This document shows, piece by piece, positions 42,077 through 49,416 of a stretch of 64,000 nt of DNA. The notes under the pieces are model-generated. The model worked only from the letters and a program-made list of their open reading frames with translations. It had not been told where the DNA came from and did no database searches. The position numbers and the translations under genes are program-made. The DNA comes from Nocardioides sp. Root122 (GTDB lineage Bacteria > Actinomycetota > Actinomycetes > Propionibacteriales > Nocardioidaceae): NCBI RefSeq assembly GCF_001425025.1, contig NZ_LMDE01000012.1, positions 124,101-188,100 of the forward strand, given 5' to 3'. Every line of letters begins with the position of its first letter. Position 1 is the stretch's first letter.

Positions 42077-42145
42077 AGGCCCTCCTCCGCGTTGGTGCTC
42101 GACCGCCCCTGGACGGTGACGCAGGACACTACCGCCACGACTTGC

Positions 42146-42183
42146 TCTACGTATGTAGAAGCGTATGCTTCTACATACGTAGA
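42146..42183. promoter_or_regulatory. Large palindromic operator between TetR and a small membrane gene
   Basis: A perfect 17-bp inverted repeat (TCTACGTATGTAGAAGC, spacer GTAT, complement). It is the most AT-rich stretch nearby and overlaps plausible promoter elements for the plus-strand gene (TTGCTC at 42142, TATGCT at 42164, 16-bp spacing). The TetR protein encoded 70 bp away is the obvious binder. Confidence 0.75.
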
Positions 42184-42211
42184 ACTTCTCCATCTGTAGA
42201 AAGGACCCGCC

Positions 42212-42394
42212 ATGCAGCTCATCGACCCCACTGCTGTCGTCACCCTCCTCGTCGTCGTCGGCATCGCCGCCGTCGCCTCGATCGCGCTGGCCGCGGTCGC
42301 CCTCCCCGCCACCCTGCGCGTCACCCGCACGGACCGCCAGGCCCGCCGCGAGTCCATCCCCACCTACTACGGGCGCCTCCACTTCGCTGGCTGA
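42212..42394 (+). CDS. Small single-helix membrane protein (60 aa)
   Basis: A 60-residue protein with one N-terminal membrane helix (VVTLLVVVGIAAVASIALAAVAL) and a basic tail (RVTRTDRQARRESIPTYYGRLHFAG). ATG 42212 follows AAAGGA. The tail pattern R-x-x-R-x-R-x-E-S-I-P-x-Y-Y is typical of a conserved actinobacterial mini-protein that is usually found opposite a TetR gene, as here. It may be the effector of that switch, for example a modulator of a transporter. Function is unknown. Confidence 0.75.
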   Translation: MQLIDPTAVVTLLVVVGIAAVASIALAAVALPATLRVTRTDRQARRESIPTYYGRLHFAG

Positions 42395-42411
42395 TGGCGC
42401 TCGCTGGCTGA

Positions 42412-42439
42412 ATGGCGCTCGCTCCGCTCGCGCGTGCTC
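42412..42439 (+). repeat. 28-bp dispersed repeat, copy 1
   Basis: ATGGCGCTCGCTCCGCTCGC plus GCGTGCTC is identical to 45701-45728. Both copies lie directly behind a gene (small membrane protein, DUF5130-like gene). The 160-nt gap 42395-42554 otherwise shows only further CGCTCGCT-type fragments. Confidence 0.7.
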
Positions 42440-42554
42440 AGGCAGCTGGGGCGATCCGGGCCTGTGCTTGTCGGACTCGCTCCGCCAGCGCGTGCTCGGC
42501 GCCACCGAATGACACCGCAACGCCCCGACCGTCGGTTTCTGCGACGATCGGGGC

Positions 42555-43400
42555 GTGCGCCATTTGTACCGCTGTCCGCTGCGTTGGGCCGACCTCGACC
42601 TGCTCGGCCACGTCAACAACGTCACCTACGTCGACTACCTCCAGGAGGCGCGGGTGGACATGTTCCGCACCCACGCCCCGGACAGCCGCAGCGAGGACCT
42701 CGCTGAGGGTGTCGTGGTCGTGCGCCACGAGGTCACCTACGTCTCGTCGCTCACCTTCTCCTCCGAGCCGGTCTCGGTCGAGTGCTGGGTCACCGAGCTC
42801 CGCGCCGCGAGCTTCACCATGGCCTACGAGATCTTCGCCGAGGACGGCGACGGCGAGCGCAGGGTCTTCCTGCGGGCGCGCACGGTGCTGACGCCGTACG
42901 TCTTCGCGACGGAGCGCCCGCGTCGCCTCAACGAGGCGGAGAAGGAGTCGCTGACCCGGTTGCTCGAGCCCGACGAGCCGGTTCGTCCCACGCCCGCACC
43001 CGAGGTCGTCGAGGTGCCGGGAGGCGACTACGCGGTGCACGTGCGCTTCTCGGACGTCGACGTCTACGGCCACGTCAACAACGTGAAGTACTTCGAGTAC
43101 TTCCAGGAGGCCCGCATCCAGCTGATGACGGCGCAGGGCCGCGAGCTGGGGGAGGGCCTCCACCTGGTCGTCGCGCAGACCGACGTCGACTACCGCCGGC
43201 CGATCCTGTTCCGCGCCGATCCCTACGACTGCCGCACCTGGGTGTCCCGGATCGGCAGCACCTCGCTGGTCTTCGAGTCCGTGGTGCGCGACGGCGACGA
43301 AATCCTCGCCCGGGCCCGCGTGGTGGGGGTCTGCATGGACAGCGAGACCGGGCGGCCGGCACCGGTGCCTGAGGGGCTGCGCGCGCTGGTCAGCGCGTGA
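42555..43400 (+). CDS. Acyl-CoA thioesterase with tandem hotdog domains
   Basis: A 281-residue protein with two 4HBT hotdog folds. Each half carries the same active-site block: RWADLDLLGHVNNVTYVDYLQEAR near residue 10 and RFSDVDVYGHVNNVKYFEYFQEAR near 163. The Asp and the His-Val-Asn-Asn element are those of 4-hydroxybenzoyl-CoA-type thioesterases. Such fused proteins are frequent in actinobacteria (mycobacterial Rv2475c, as I recall) and hydrolyse acyl-CoAs to free acids and CoA; the chain length is not known. It is convergent with glbO across a 24-nt gap filled with a terminator hairpin. Confidence 0.87.
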   Translation: MRHLYRCPLRWADLDLLGHVNNVTYVDYLQEARVDMFRTHAPDSRSEDLAEGVVVVRHEVTYVSSLTFSSEPVSVECWVTELRAASFTMAYEIFAEDGDGERRVFLRARTVLTPYVFATERPRRLNEAEKESLTRLLEPDEPVRPTPAPEVVEVPGGDYAVHVRFSDVDVYGHVNNVKYFEYFQEARIQLMTAQGRELGEGLHLVVAQTDVDYRRPILFRADPYDCRTWVSRIGSTSLVFESVVRDGDEILARARVVGVCMDSETGRPAPVPEGLRALVSA

Positions 43401-43405
43401 GCACC

Positions 43406-43424
43406 GCCTGCCTTGCCGGCAGGC
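43406..43424. terminator. Bidirectional terminator between thioesterase and glbO
   Basis: A 7-bp perfect stem (GCCTGCC / GGCAGGC) with a 5-nt loop that ends at the base before the glbO stop codon (43425). It serves the convergent thioesterase and glbO transcripts. Confidence 0.6.
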
Positions 43425-43811
43425 TCACTCGATCGTGTTGACCATGAACTGGGCTGCGTGCGTCACGTAGTCCCAGAACCGGGCGTCCTGCTCGGGGGTC
43501 AGCCCCGCCGCGTCCAGCCCGGCGCGGAAGTGCACCAGCCAGTGCTGGGCGGCCGTCGGAGTGACCTCGAACGGTGCGTGCCGCATCCGCAGCCGGGGGT
43601 GGCCTCGCGTGTCGCCGTACGTCGTCGGGCCGCCCCAGTACTGGATGAGGAACAGGGCGAACCGCTCCTCTGCGGGGCCGAGGTCCTCCTCGGGGTACAT
43701 CGGACGCAGGACCTCGTCGGTGGCCACGCCCTCGTAGAAGCGGTGCACGATGGTGCGGATGGTCTCCGCGCCGCCGATCTCGTCGTAGAACGTGGTGGTC
43801 ACGCCGCCCAT
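43425..43811 (-). CDS. glbO: Truncated haemoglobin, group II
   Basis: A 128-residue 2-on-2 globin. Residues typical of group II (HbO) can be identified: Tyr B10 in VHRFYEGV (26), Tyr CD1 in PMYPEEDL (39), proximal His F8 in RMRHAPF (78) and Trp G8 in QHWLVHF (91). It binds haem and, in mycobacteria, oxygen very tightly; roles in redox or NO chemistry are proposed. ATG 43811 is used. It is downstream of mscS on the same strand (23-nt gap). In M. tuberculosis glbO is likewise close to pepN, supporting conserved context. Confidence 0.93.
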   Translation of the reverse strand: MGGVTTTFYDEIGGAETIRTIVHRFYEGVATDEVLRPMYPEEDLGPAEERFALFLIQYWGGPTTYGDTRGHPRLRMRHAPFEVTPTAAQHWLVHFRAGLDAAGLTPEQDARFWDYVTHAAQFMVNTIE

Positions 43812-43834
43812 TCTCCCGTGCGACGCCAGCCCGG

Positions 43835-44911
43835 TCAGGCCGGGGTGTCCCCGTCGCCCGCGTCCGTGGACGCGGCCGAGGGCGCGCTCTCCTGCCACAG
43901 CACGCGCTGGGCGACGGCGAGGTTGATGCCGTCGCTCTCGAAGCGCGCCTTCACCCGCTCGCGCATCGTGCGGGCCACGGCCCACTGCTCCATGGGCGCC
44001 GTCTTCAGCGTGACGCGTACGACGATCCCGTCGACGCCGAGGGACTCCACGCCCCACACCTCGGGCTCCTCGATGATCACGCCGCGGAAGTCCTCGTCGA
44101 CCCAGAGGTCGTGCGCGACCTCCTCCAGCGCGCGGCGCACCTGCACCAGGTCCTCGGTGTAGCCGACGGTGACGTCGAGCACCGTCCGCGCCCAGTTCTG
44201 GCTCATGTTGCCGACCCGGAGGATCTCGCCGTTGCGGACGTACCAGACCGTCCCGTTGACGTCGCGCAGCCGTGTCACCCGCAGGCTGACGGCCTCGACG
44301 GTGCCGGAGGCCTCGCCGAGGTCGATGACGTCGCCGACGCCGTACTGGTCCTCGAAGATCATGAAGATGCCGGACAGGAAGTCCTTGACCAGCGCCTGCG
44401 AGCCGAAGCCGAGGGCGACGCCGATGATGCCGGCGCTGGCGATGAGCGGCGCGATGTCGTAGCCGAGCTCGGAGATGAACATCAGCGCGATGACGGTGAG
44501 CACGACGCCGGTGACGATGCTCTTGAGCAACGAGCCCATCGTCGCGGCGCGCTGCACGCGCCTGGTGAAGCCGGGGTCCTCGCGGAGGTTGAGGGCTGCG
44601 CCCATCTTGCCGCCGGCGATCGCGCGGCTGAGCCGGTTGGGGAGGACGCCGACCTCGGCGCGCTTGACGACCCGGTCGATGACCCGGTGGAGCAGCCACC
44701 GGACCAGCAGTCCGATGAGGATCAGGCCCACCAGGGCCGACGGCTTGCCCACGATCCAGTCCACCGCGGTGGCGAGCTTCTCGTTGCCTGTCTGCTCGAG
44801 CACCCAGGTGCACAGGTTCTCGTCGCTGGAGCAGGTGACGAGGGAGTTGGCGGTCTCGCTCCCGGAGACCTCGGTCACGTTGATGATCGGGGTGATGAGG
44901 GGGTGAGGCAT
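43835..44911 (-). CDS. Small-conductance mechanosensitive channel family protein
   Basis: A 358-residue MscS-like channel. It starts with an extracytoplasmic Cys-containing segment (SLVTCSSDENLCTWVL), then three membrane helices (LVGLILIGLLVRWLL, IVTGVVLTVIALMFIS and the pore-lining helix IASAGIIGVALGFGSQALVKDFLSGIFMIFEDQYGVGD). The SQALVKDF pore and the beta domain GTVEAVSLRVTRLRDVNGTVWYVRNGEI are hallmarks. The C-terminal cytoplasmic alpha/beta vestibule follows. It should release solutes under hypo-osmotic shock. It is divergent from the small secreted protein at 44942 across 30 bp. Confidence 0.9.
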   Translation of the reverse strand: MPHPLITPIINVTEVSGSETANSLVTCSSDENLCTWVLEQTGNEKLATAVDWIVGKPSALVGLILIGLLVRWLLHRVIDRVVKRAEVGVLPNRLSRAIAGGKMGAALNLREDPGFTRRVQRAATMGSLLKSIVTGVVLTVIALMFISELGYDIAPLIASAGIIGVALGFGSQALVKDFLSGIFMIFEDQYGVGDVIDLGEASGTVEAVSLRVTRLRDVNGTVWYVRNGEILRVGNMSQNWARTVLDVTVGYTEDLVQVRRALEEVAHDLWVDEDFRGVIIEEPEVWGVESLGVDGIVVRVTLKTAPMEQWAVARTMRERVKARFESDGINLAVAQRVLWQESAPSAASTDAGDGDTPA

Positions 44912-44941
44912 GCCCGCCAGTATGGCGATAGCCTTGGCGCC

Positions 44942-45328
44942 GTGACCAAGCCCGTCATCACGTCCCCGTCGTCCCCGCCGTCATCCCGGCGTCGTGTCCG
45001 CGCGCTCGTCCTGACGAGCGCGCCGGTGCTGGCCCTGCTGGCCACGCCCGTCTGGGCCGACGTGCCCGAGGGCTGGGACGGCCAGACCGAGCACCGCAGC
45101 CCGGACTTCCTCCACGCCCTCGGCGTCTACCTCGGCGCCCCGCTGCTGCTGTTCGCGTTGATCGCCCTGGCGGTCTACCTGCCCGCGATGATCCGCGGCG
45201 AGCGGCTGCTCCCCGACCACTCCGGCGGTGAGGCGCAGTGGATCGGCGGCCCCCGTCAGGGCGTCGCCGAGCTCCCTGCCGCCGACGGCGAGGACTCCCG
45301 AGCGGGTGGCGCCAGTGGCAGCTGGTGA
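44942..45328 (+). CDS. Small membrane protein with signal peptide
   Basis: A 128-residue protein. GTG 44942 follows a TAGCCT hexamer at a 7-nt distance (leaderless). It contains an N-terminal signal-like helix (RALVLTSAPVLALLATPVWA), an extracytoplasmic segment with DVPEGWDGQTEHRSPDFLHALG, a second helix (YLGAPLLLFALIALAVYLPAMI), then an acidic tail containing GGEAQWIGGP. This is a conserved actinobacterial layout of unknown function, with the second helix leading to a cytosolic tail. The next gene begins 23 nt before its stop, indicating coupling. Confidence 0.75.
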   Translation: MTKPVITSPSSPPSSRRRVRALVLTSAPVLALLATPVWADVPEGWDGQTEHRSPDFLHALGVYLGAPLLLFALIALAVYLPAMIRGERLLPDHSGGEAQWIGGPRQGVAELPAADGEDSRAGGASGSW

Positions 45329-45701
45329 GCCGCTGAGCGACTCCGACCGGCTCGCGCTCGATCGCGCGATCCGCCTGGCCGAGCAGGCCAGCCGGTTCGA
45401 GTTCTCCGTCTACGTCGGTCCGGTCGAGGGTGACGACGCCCGCGCCTGGGCCACCCGCCTGCACAACCGGCTCGTCGCCCCCTCGCGCAGCGTGCTGGTC
45501 CTCGTCGACCCGCGCCGGCGCGTCACCGAGGTCGTCACCGGTGGCGACGTACGCCGTCACCTGACCGACGCCGAGGTCGAGCTGGCCGTCGTGGCCATGG
45601 CCTCGGAGTTCGGCGGCGGCAACCTCCTCGGCGGCCTCCTGCGTGGCATCGCGATGCTCGCCGAGCACGCCCGCCCCCAGAACACCCTCCACGCAGGTTG
45701 A
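45306..45701 (+). CDS. DUF5130/TPM-like hypothetical protein
   Basis: A 131-residue soluble protein. It begins with SDSDRLALDRAIRLAEQASRFEFSVYVGPVEG, followed by LHNRLVAPSRSVLVLVDPRRRVTEVVTGGDVRRHLTDAEVELAVVAM. The alternating helix-strand plan resembles TPM/DUF5130 proteins, which in plants include phosphatases; no phosphatase residues can be recognised here. The start GTG 45306 or 45315 lies inside the upstream gene (overlap 23 or 14 nt). The conserved pairing with the preceding small membrane protein suggests that the two form a complex. Confidence 0.7.
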   Translation: MAPVAAGEPLSDSDRLALDRAIRLAEQASRFEFSVYVGPVEGDDARAWATRLHNRLVAPSRSVLVLVDPRRRVTEVVTGGDVRRHLTDAEVELAVVAMASEFGGGNLLGGLLRGIAMLAEHARPQNTLHAG

Positions 45702-45728
45702 TGGCGCTCGCTCCGCTCGCGCGTGCTC
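45701..45728 (+). repeat. 28-bp dispersed repeat, copy 2
   Basis: Identical to 42412-42439. It starts at the last base of the stop codon of the preceding gene. Between here and 45880 there are further GCTCGC-rich segments (for example CTGCGCTCGTCGCACTCGCT at 45778) but no gene that I can support. Confidence 0.7.
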
Positions 45729-45880
45729 GACGCCCCTGAAGACGTCGTCTTCCCTCGTCGCTCCCGAGCTGTCTCGCTGCGCTCGTCGCACTCGCTCGCT
45801 CCTCAGTCCAGACGACGTCGGGCGCCGAGCTGTGCCTGATGGGGGTTGAGGCGGCCCGGGGGAGATCTGGACAGCGCACG

Positions 45881-46021
45881 CCGACCGGGCACTTCGTTCC
45901 CGTCAAGAGCACCGACCGGGCAGTTCGTACCCGTCACAAAGGCCGACCGGGCAGTTCCTCGCGATACAGCGCGAGGAACTGCCCGGTCGGTGTGTTCTAC
46001 AGCGAGGAAGTGCCCGGTCAG
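45881..46021. repeat. 31-nt periodic repeat cluster with inverted copies
   Basis: Units beginning CCGACCGGGCA(G/C)TTC start at exactly 45881, 45912 and 45943. Inverted copies (GCGAGGAA(C/G)TGCCCGGTC) end at 45990 and 46021, again 31 nt apart. The third direct unit and first inverted unit form a perfect 21-bp stem with loop ATACAG (45943-45990). The last inverted unit runs into the pepN stop codon. No CRISPR-like spacers are present, as the whole 31-nt unit is repeated with drift. It could be a bidirectional terminator derived from a short repeat family. Confidence 0.75.
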
Positions 46022-48561
46022 CTGGCGTCGTACGCCTGGGCGGTGAGGGCGCGGGCGATCTCCGCGCGGGCCTCGCCGATGTAGCGCTTGGCCTGCTTGG
46101 GCGCGTCGGAGGTGGCGAGCCACTCGTCCAGCCGGGCGAGGACGGCCTCGGAGCCGAGCGGCTTGGGGAAGCCGTACTCGAGGACGGTCGAGGCCTTGTG
46201 GAAGCCCAGCACGTCGACGAGCGTCTCGGAGGCGGTGAGGAACTTCTCGAGGTAGGGCTCGAGGACGTCCTCCTGGCCGAACCGGAAGATCGAGAAGGCG
46301 ATCTCGCGCGACGTCTCGTTGGGGGTCGTCGGGTCGAGGATCGCGTTCCAGGCGGCCTCCTTGGCCTCCGGCGTCGGCTGCGACGCCCGGGCCGCGGCCG
46401 CCTGCTCCTTGCCCGAGATGGTCTTGTCGACCTCGAGCTCGGCGTCGATCTCCGCCTCGCCGAAGCGACCGGCCTTCGCGAGCGCCGTGATCAGCACCCA
46501 GCGCATGTCCTGGTCGATCGCGAGCCCCTCAACGGTAAAGGACCCGTCGAGCAGGCCGATCAGGTCGTCGAGGGCGGCGTCACGGTGCGCGGCGCCGGCG
46601 TAGGAGCGCGCGAACGTGAGCTGGTGGTCGCTGCCCGGCTCGGCAGCCAGCAGCAGCTCACGCAGGCCGGACTCCCAGGTCGCCCGCAGCTCGGCCCGGT
46701 GCGCCGGGTCCGAGTAGAAGTTCACCGCGAGCGCGGTGGAGGCGGGGATCCTGGTGACGGCCCAGGCGTCGCTCTCCTGGCCGATGTTGGCCAGCACGAG
46801 GTCGAGCCAGTCGCGGGTGCGCATCTCGCCGTCGCGGGTCATGTCCCACGCGGCACCCCACACGATGGCGCGGGGGAGCGAGTCCTCGAAGGTCGACAGC
46901 GCCGAGATCGCCGTCGCGCGCGAGCGCTCGTCGAGGCGGATCTTGGCGTAGGCGTGGTCCTCGTCGTTGAGGAGGAGCAGCGCGGGCTGCTTCACCCCGA
47001 CCAGCTCGGGCACGTCGGTGCGCTCGCCCTCGACGTCGATCTCGAGGTAGTCCCGGCGGACCAGCCGGCCGTCGACCTCGTCGTACAGGCCGATGCCGAG
47101 GCGGTGGCGCCGCAGCGTGGGCCAGTCGGGGTGGGCCGACTGGGCGACCGCGAAGGACGCGTAACCGCCCTGGCCGTCGAGCTCGAAGGCCGGGGCGAGG
47201 GTGTTCACGCCGGCCGTCTGCAGCCACTCCTGGGCCCAGCTGTCCAGCTCGCGGCCGGAGGCCTTCTCGAGGGTGGCGAGCAGGTCCTTGAACTCCGGGT
47301 TGCCGTACTCCCACTCCTTGAAGTAGCTGCGCAGGCCCTCCAGGAAGGGCTCGATGCCGACCCACGCGACGAGCTGCTTGAGCACCGAGGCGCCCTTGGC
47401 GTAGGTGATCATGTCGAAGTTGACCTCGACCGCGTGGAGGTCGACGTTGTCGGCCGCGATCGGGTGGGTGGAGGGCAGCTGGTCGGCGCGGTAGCCGGTC
47501 TGCTTGCGGGCATTCGCGAAGCCGGTCCAGGCGTCGGTGAACTCGGTCGCGTTGGCCTCGCACCAGTAGCAGGCCCACTCGGCGAACGACTCGTTGAGCC
47601 AGAGGTCGTCCCACCACTTCATGGTCACCAGGTCGCCGAACCACATGTGCGCCATCTCGTGGGTGATCACCGAGGCACGGAACTCGAAGAACGAGCGCGG
47701 CTGGCGGCTGCGCGGGAGGTACTCGTCGCGCAGCGTGACGCAGCCGGCGTTCTCCATGGCCCCGGCGTTGTACTCGGGGACGTAGAGCTGGTCGTACTTC
47801 CCGAACGGGTAGGGGTAGTCGAACTGCTCCTCGAAGAACTCGAAGCTCTGCTTGGTGAGGGCGACCAGCTCCGCGGTGTCCATGTGCTCCTTGAGCGACT
47901 GGCGGCAGTAGTGGCCCAGCGGGATCGTGCCGAACTTGCCCTCGTAGGTGTCGAGCTCGGCGTGGTACTCGCCGGCCACGATGGCGGTGATGTAGGTCGA
48001 CATCCGCTTGGTGGTGGGGAAGTGCCACACCGAGACGCCGTCCTGCCCGGCGGGCCGGGGCTCGGGCGTCGGTGCGTTGGAGACCACGACCCAGTGCGAG
48101 GGGGCGGTGACGGTGAAGGTGAAGACGGACTTCAGGTCGGGCTGCTCGAAGGTGGTGAAGACGCGGCGGGCGTCGGGCACCTCGAACTGGCTGTAGAGGT
48201 AGACGCGGTCGTCGACCGGGTCGACGAAGCGGTGCAGGCCCTCACCGGTGTTGGAGTAGGCGCAGTCCGCGGTCACGACCAGCGTGTTCGTCGCCTCGAG
48301 GTCGTCGAGCGCGATGCGGCTGTCGGCGTACGCCGTGGCGGGGTCGAGGCTGCGGCCGTTGAGGGTGATCTCGCGCACCGTGGGCGCCACGAGGTCGGCG
48401 AAGGTGCTCGCCCCCGGCTCCCGGCAGGTGAACTCGAGCGTGGTGACAGAGGCAAAGGTGGTGTCGCCGGTCGTGAGATCCAGGTCGATGGAGTACGACG
48501 TGACGTCCAGGAGGGCGGCGCGGGTGGCGGCCTCGTCCCGGGTGAGGTTGGTTCCAGGCAT
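46018..48561 (-). CDS. pepN: Aminopeptidase N (M1 family)
   Basis: An 847-residue zinc aminopeptidase. The exopeptidase motif GAMEN is at 267-271, and the zinc site HEMAHMWFGDLVTMKWWDDLWLNE covers 301-324 (His301, His305, Glu324, with catalytic Glu302). The conserved Tyr lies in DMITYAKGASVL near 380. The C-terminal ERAP1-like helical domain follows. It removes N-terminal residues from peptides in the cytoplasm and works downstream of Clp/proteasome degradation. The gene order pepN followed by the divergent DsbA-like nitroreductase matches mycobacteria (Rv2467/Rv2466c, from memory). Its 3' end touches the 31-nt repeat cluster. Confidence 0.95.
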   Translation of the reverse strand: MPGTNLTRDEAATRAALLDVTSYSIDLDLTTGDTTFASVTTLEFTCREPGASTFADLVAPTVREITLNGRSLDPATAYADSRIALDDLEATNTLVVTADCAYSNTGEGLHRFVDPVDDRVYLYSQFEVPDARRVFTTFEQPDLKSVFTFTVTAPSHWVVVSNAPTPEPRPAGQDGVSVWHFPTTKRMSTYITAIVAGEYHAELDTYEGKFGTIPLGHYCRQSLKEHMDTAELVALTKQSFEFFEEQFDYPYPFGKYDQLYVPEYNAGAMENAGCVTLRDEYLPRSRQPRSFFEFRASVITHEMAHMWFGDLVTMKWWDDLWLNESFAEWACYWCEANATEFTDAWTGFANARKQTGYRADQLPSTHPIAADNVDLHAVEVNFDMITYAKGASVLKQLVAWVGIEPFLEGLRSYFKEWEYGNPEFKDLLATLEKASGRELDSWAQEWLQTAGVNTLAPAFELDGQGGYASFAVAQSAHPDWPTLRRHRLGIGLYDEVDGRLVRRDYLEIDVEGERTDVPELVGVKQPALLLLNDEDHAYAKIRLDERSRATAISALSTFEDSLPRAIVWGAAWDMTRDGEMRTRDWLDLVLANIGQESDAWAVTRIPASTALAVNFYSDPAHRAELRATWESGLRELLLAAEPGSDHQLTFARSYAGAAHRDAALDDLIGLLDGSFTVEGLAIDQDMRWVLITALAKAGRFGEAEIDAELEVDKTISGKEQAAAARASQPTPEAKEAAWNAILDPTTPNETSREIAFSIFRFGQEDVLEPYLEKFLTASETLVDVLGFHKASTVLEYGFPKPLGSEAVLARLDEWLATSDAPKQAKRYIGEARAEIARALTAQAYDAS

Positions 48562-48727
48562 GCGCGCATCCTGCCACCTGTCGGCGCGGGGTCGTGCCCC
48601 GCCGGTGGCGCTCCGGCGCCGTCAGGTTCCAGGGACAGTTGCAACTGCTCGTGACACTCCCGGTGACCGCTCCCTCACGGGGCAGCCGCCGCGGAATAGT
48701 CCGGGCCGATGCGCGATTGTGGTCGAC

Positions 48728-49327
48728 ATGGCTACTGCTGACCTCTGGTTCGACCCGCTCTGCCCGTTCGCCTGGATCACCTCGCGCTGGATCCGCGAGG
48801 TCGAGCAGGTCCGCGACATCGAGGTGCAGTGGCACGTCATGTCGCTGGCGTACCTCAACAAGGACAAGGACATCCCCGCGGACTACCGCGAGATGCTCCA
48901 GGGGACCGAGAAGCCCGTGCGCGTCGCGATCAAGATCGCGCAGGAGCACGACAACGCGACCCTCGGCGACTGGTACACCGCGATCGGCACCCGCCGGCAC
49001 AACAACGGCGAGGAGCTGTCGAAGGAGACCGTCGCCGCGTCGCTGGCCGATGTCGGCCTCCCCGCCGAGCTGATCGAGGCCTGGGACGACGCGTCGCTCG
49101 ACGACGCCGTCGCCAAGAGCCACCACGAGGGCATGGACCCCGTCGGCGACGACGTGGGCACGCCGACGATCCACATCAACGGCTCGGCGTTCTTCGGACC
49201 CGTGCTGTCGAAGATCCCGCGCGGCGAGGAGGCCGGCGAGCTGTGGGACGGCGCCGTCGCCGTCGCGAAGTTCCCGTACTTCTACGAGCTCAAGCGCTCG
49301 CGCACCGGCGACCTCGACTTCTCCTGA
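48728..49327 (+). CDS. DsbA-family mycothiol-dependent nitroreductase-like protein
   Basis: A 199-residue thioredoxin-fold protein of the DsbA/FrnE group, closely resembling mycobacterial Rv2466c by memory (DPLCPFAWITSRWI, VQWHVMSLAYLN, KSHHEGMDPVGDDVGTPTIHINGSAFFGPVLSKIPRGEEAGELWD). Rv2466c has a CPWC active site and uses mycothiol; here the site is CPFA, so only the first Cys remains. A monothiol enzyme of this type could still work through a mycothiol mixed disulfide. The cis-Pro loop GTPTI is intact. It is divergent from pepN, the same neighbour as in mycobacteria. Confidence 0.85.
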   Translation: MATADLWFDPLCPFAWITSRWIREVEQVRDIEVQWHVMSLAYLNKDKDIPADYREMLQGTEKPVRVAIKIAQEHDNATLGDWYTAIGTRRHNNGEELSKETVAASLADVGLPAELIEAWDDASLDDAVAKSHHEGMDPVGDDVGTPTIHINGSAFFGPVLSKIPRGEEAGELWDGAVAVAKFPYFYELKRSRTGDLDFS

Positions 49328-49416
49328 CCCCCGGCGTGCCCGCGTCGTCCCACCCAGCGTGATCACGGACGCCACCCGACGAATTCGGGTGGCGTCCGGT
49401 CACTAGGCTTGCGCCC

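Noticed and set aside
45881-46021. CRISPR array suggested by the regular 31-nt spacing
   Set aside because: The entire unit repeats with no unique spacers, copies occur in both orientations, and there are no cas genes.
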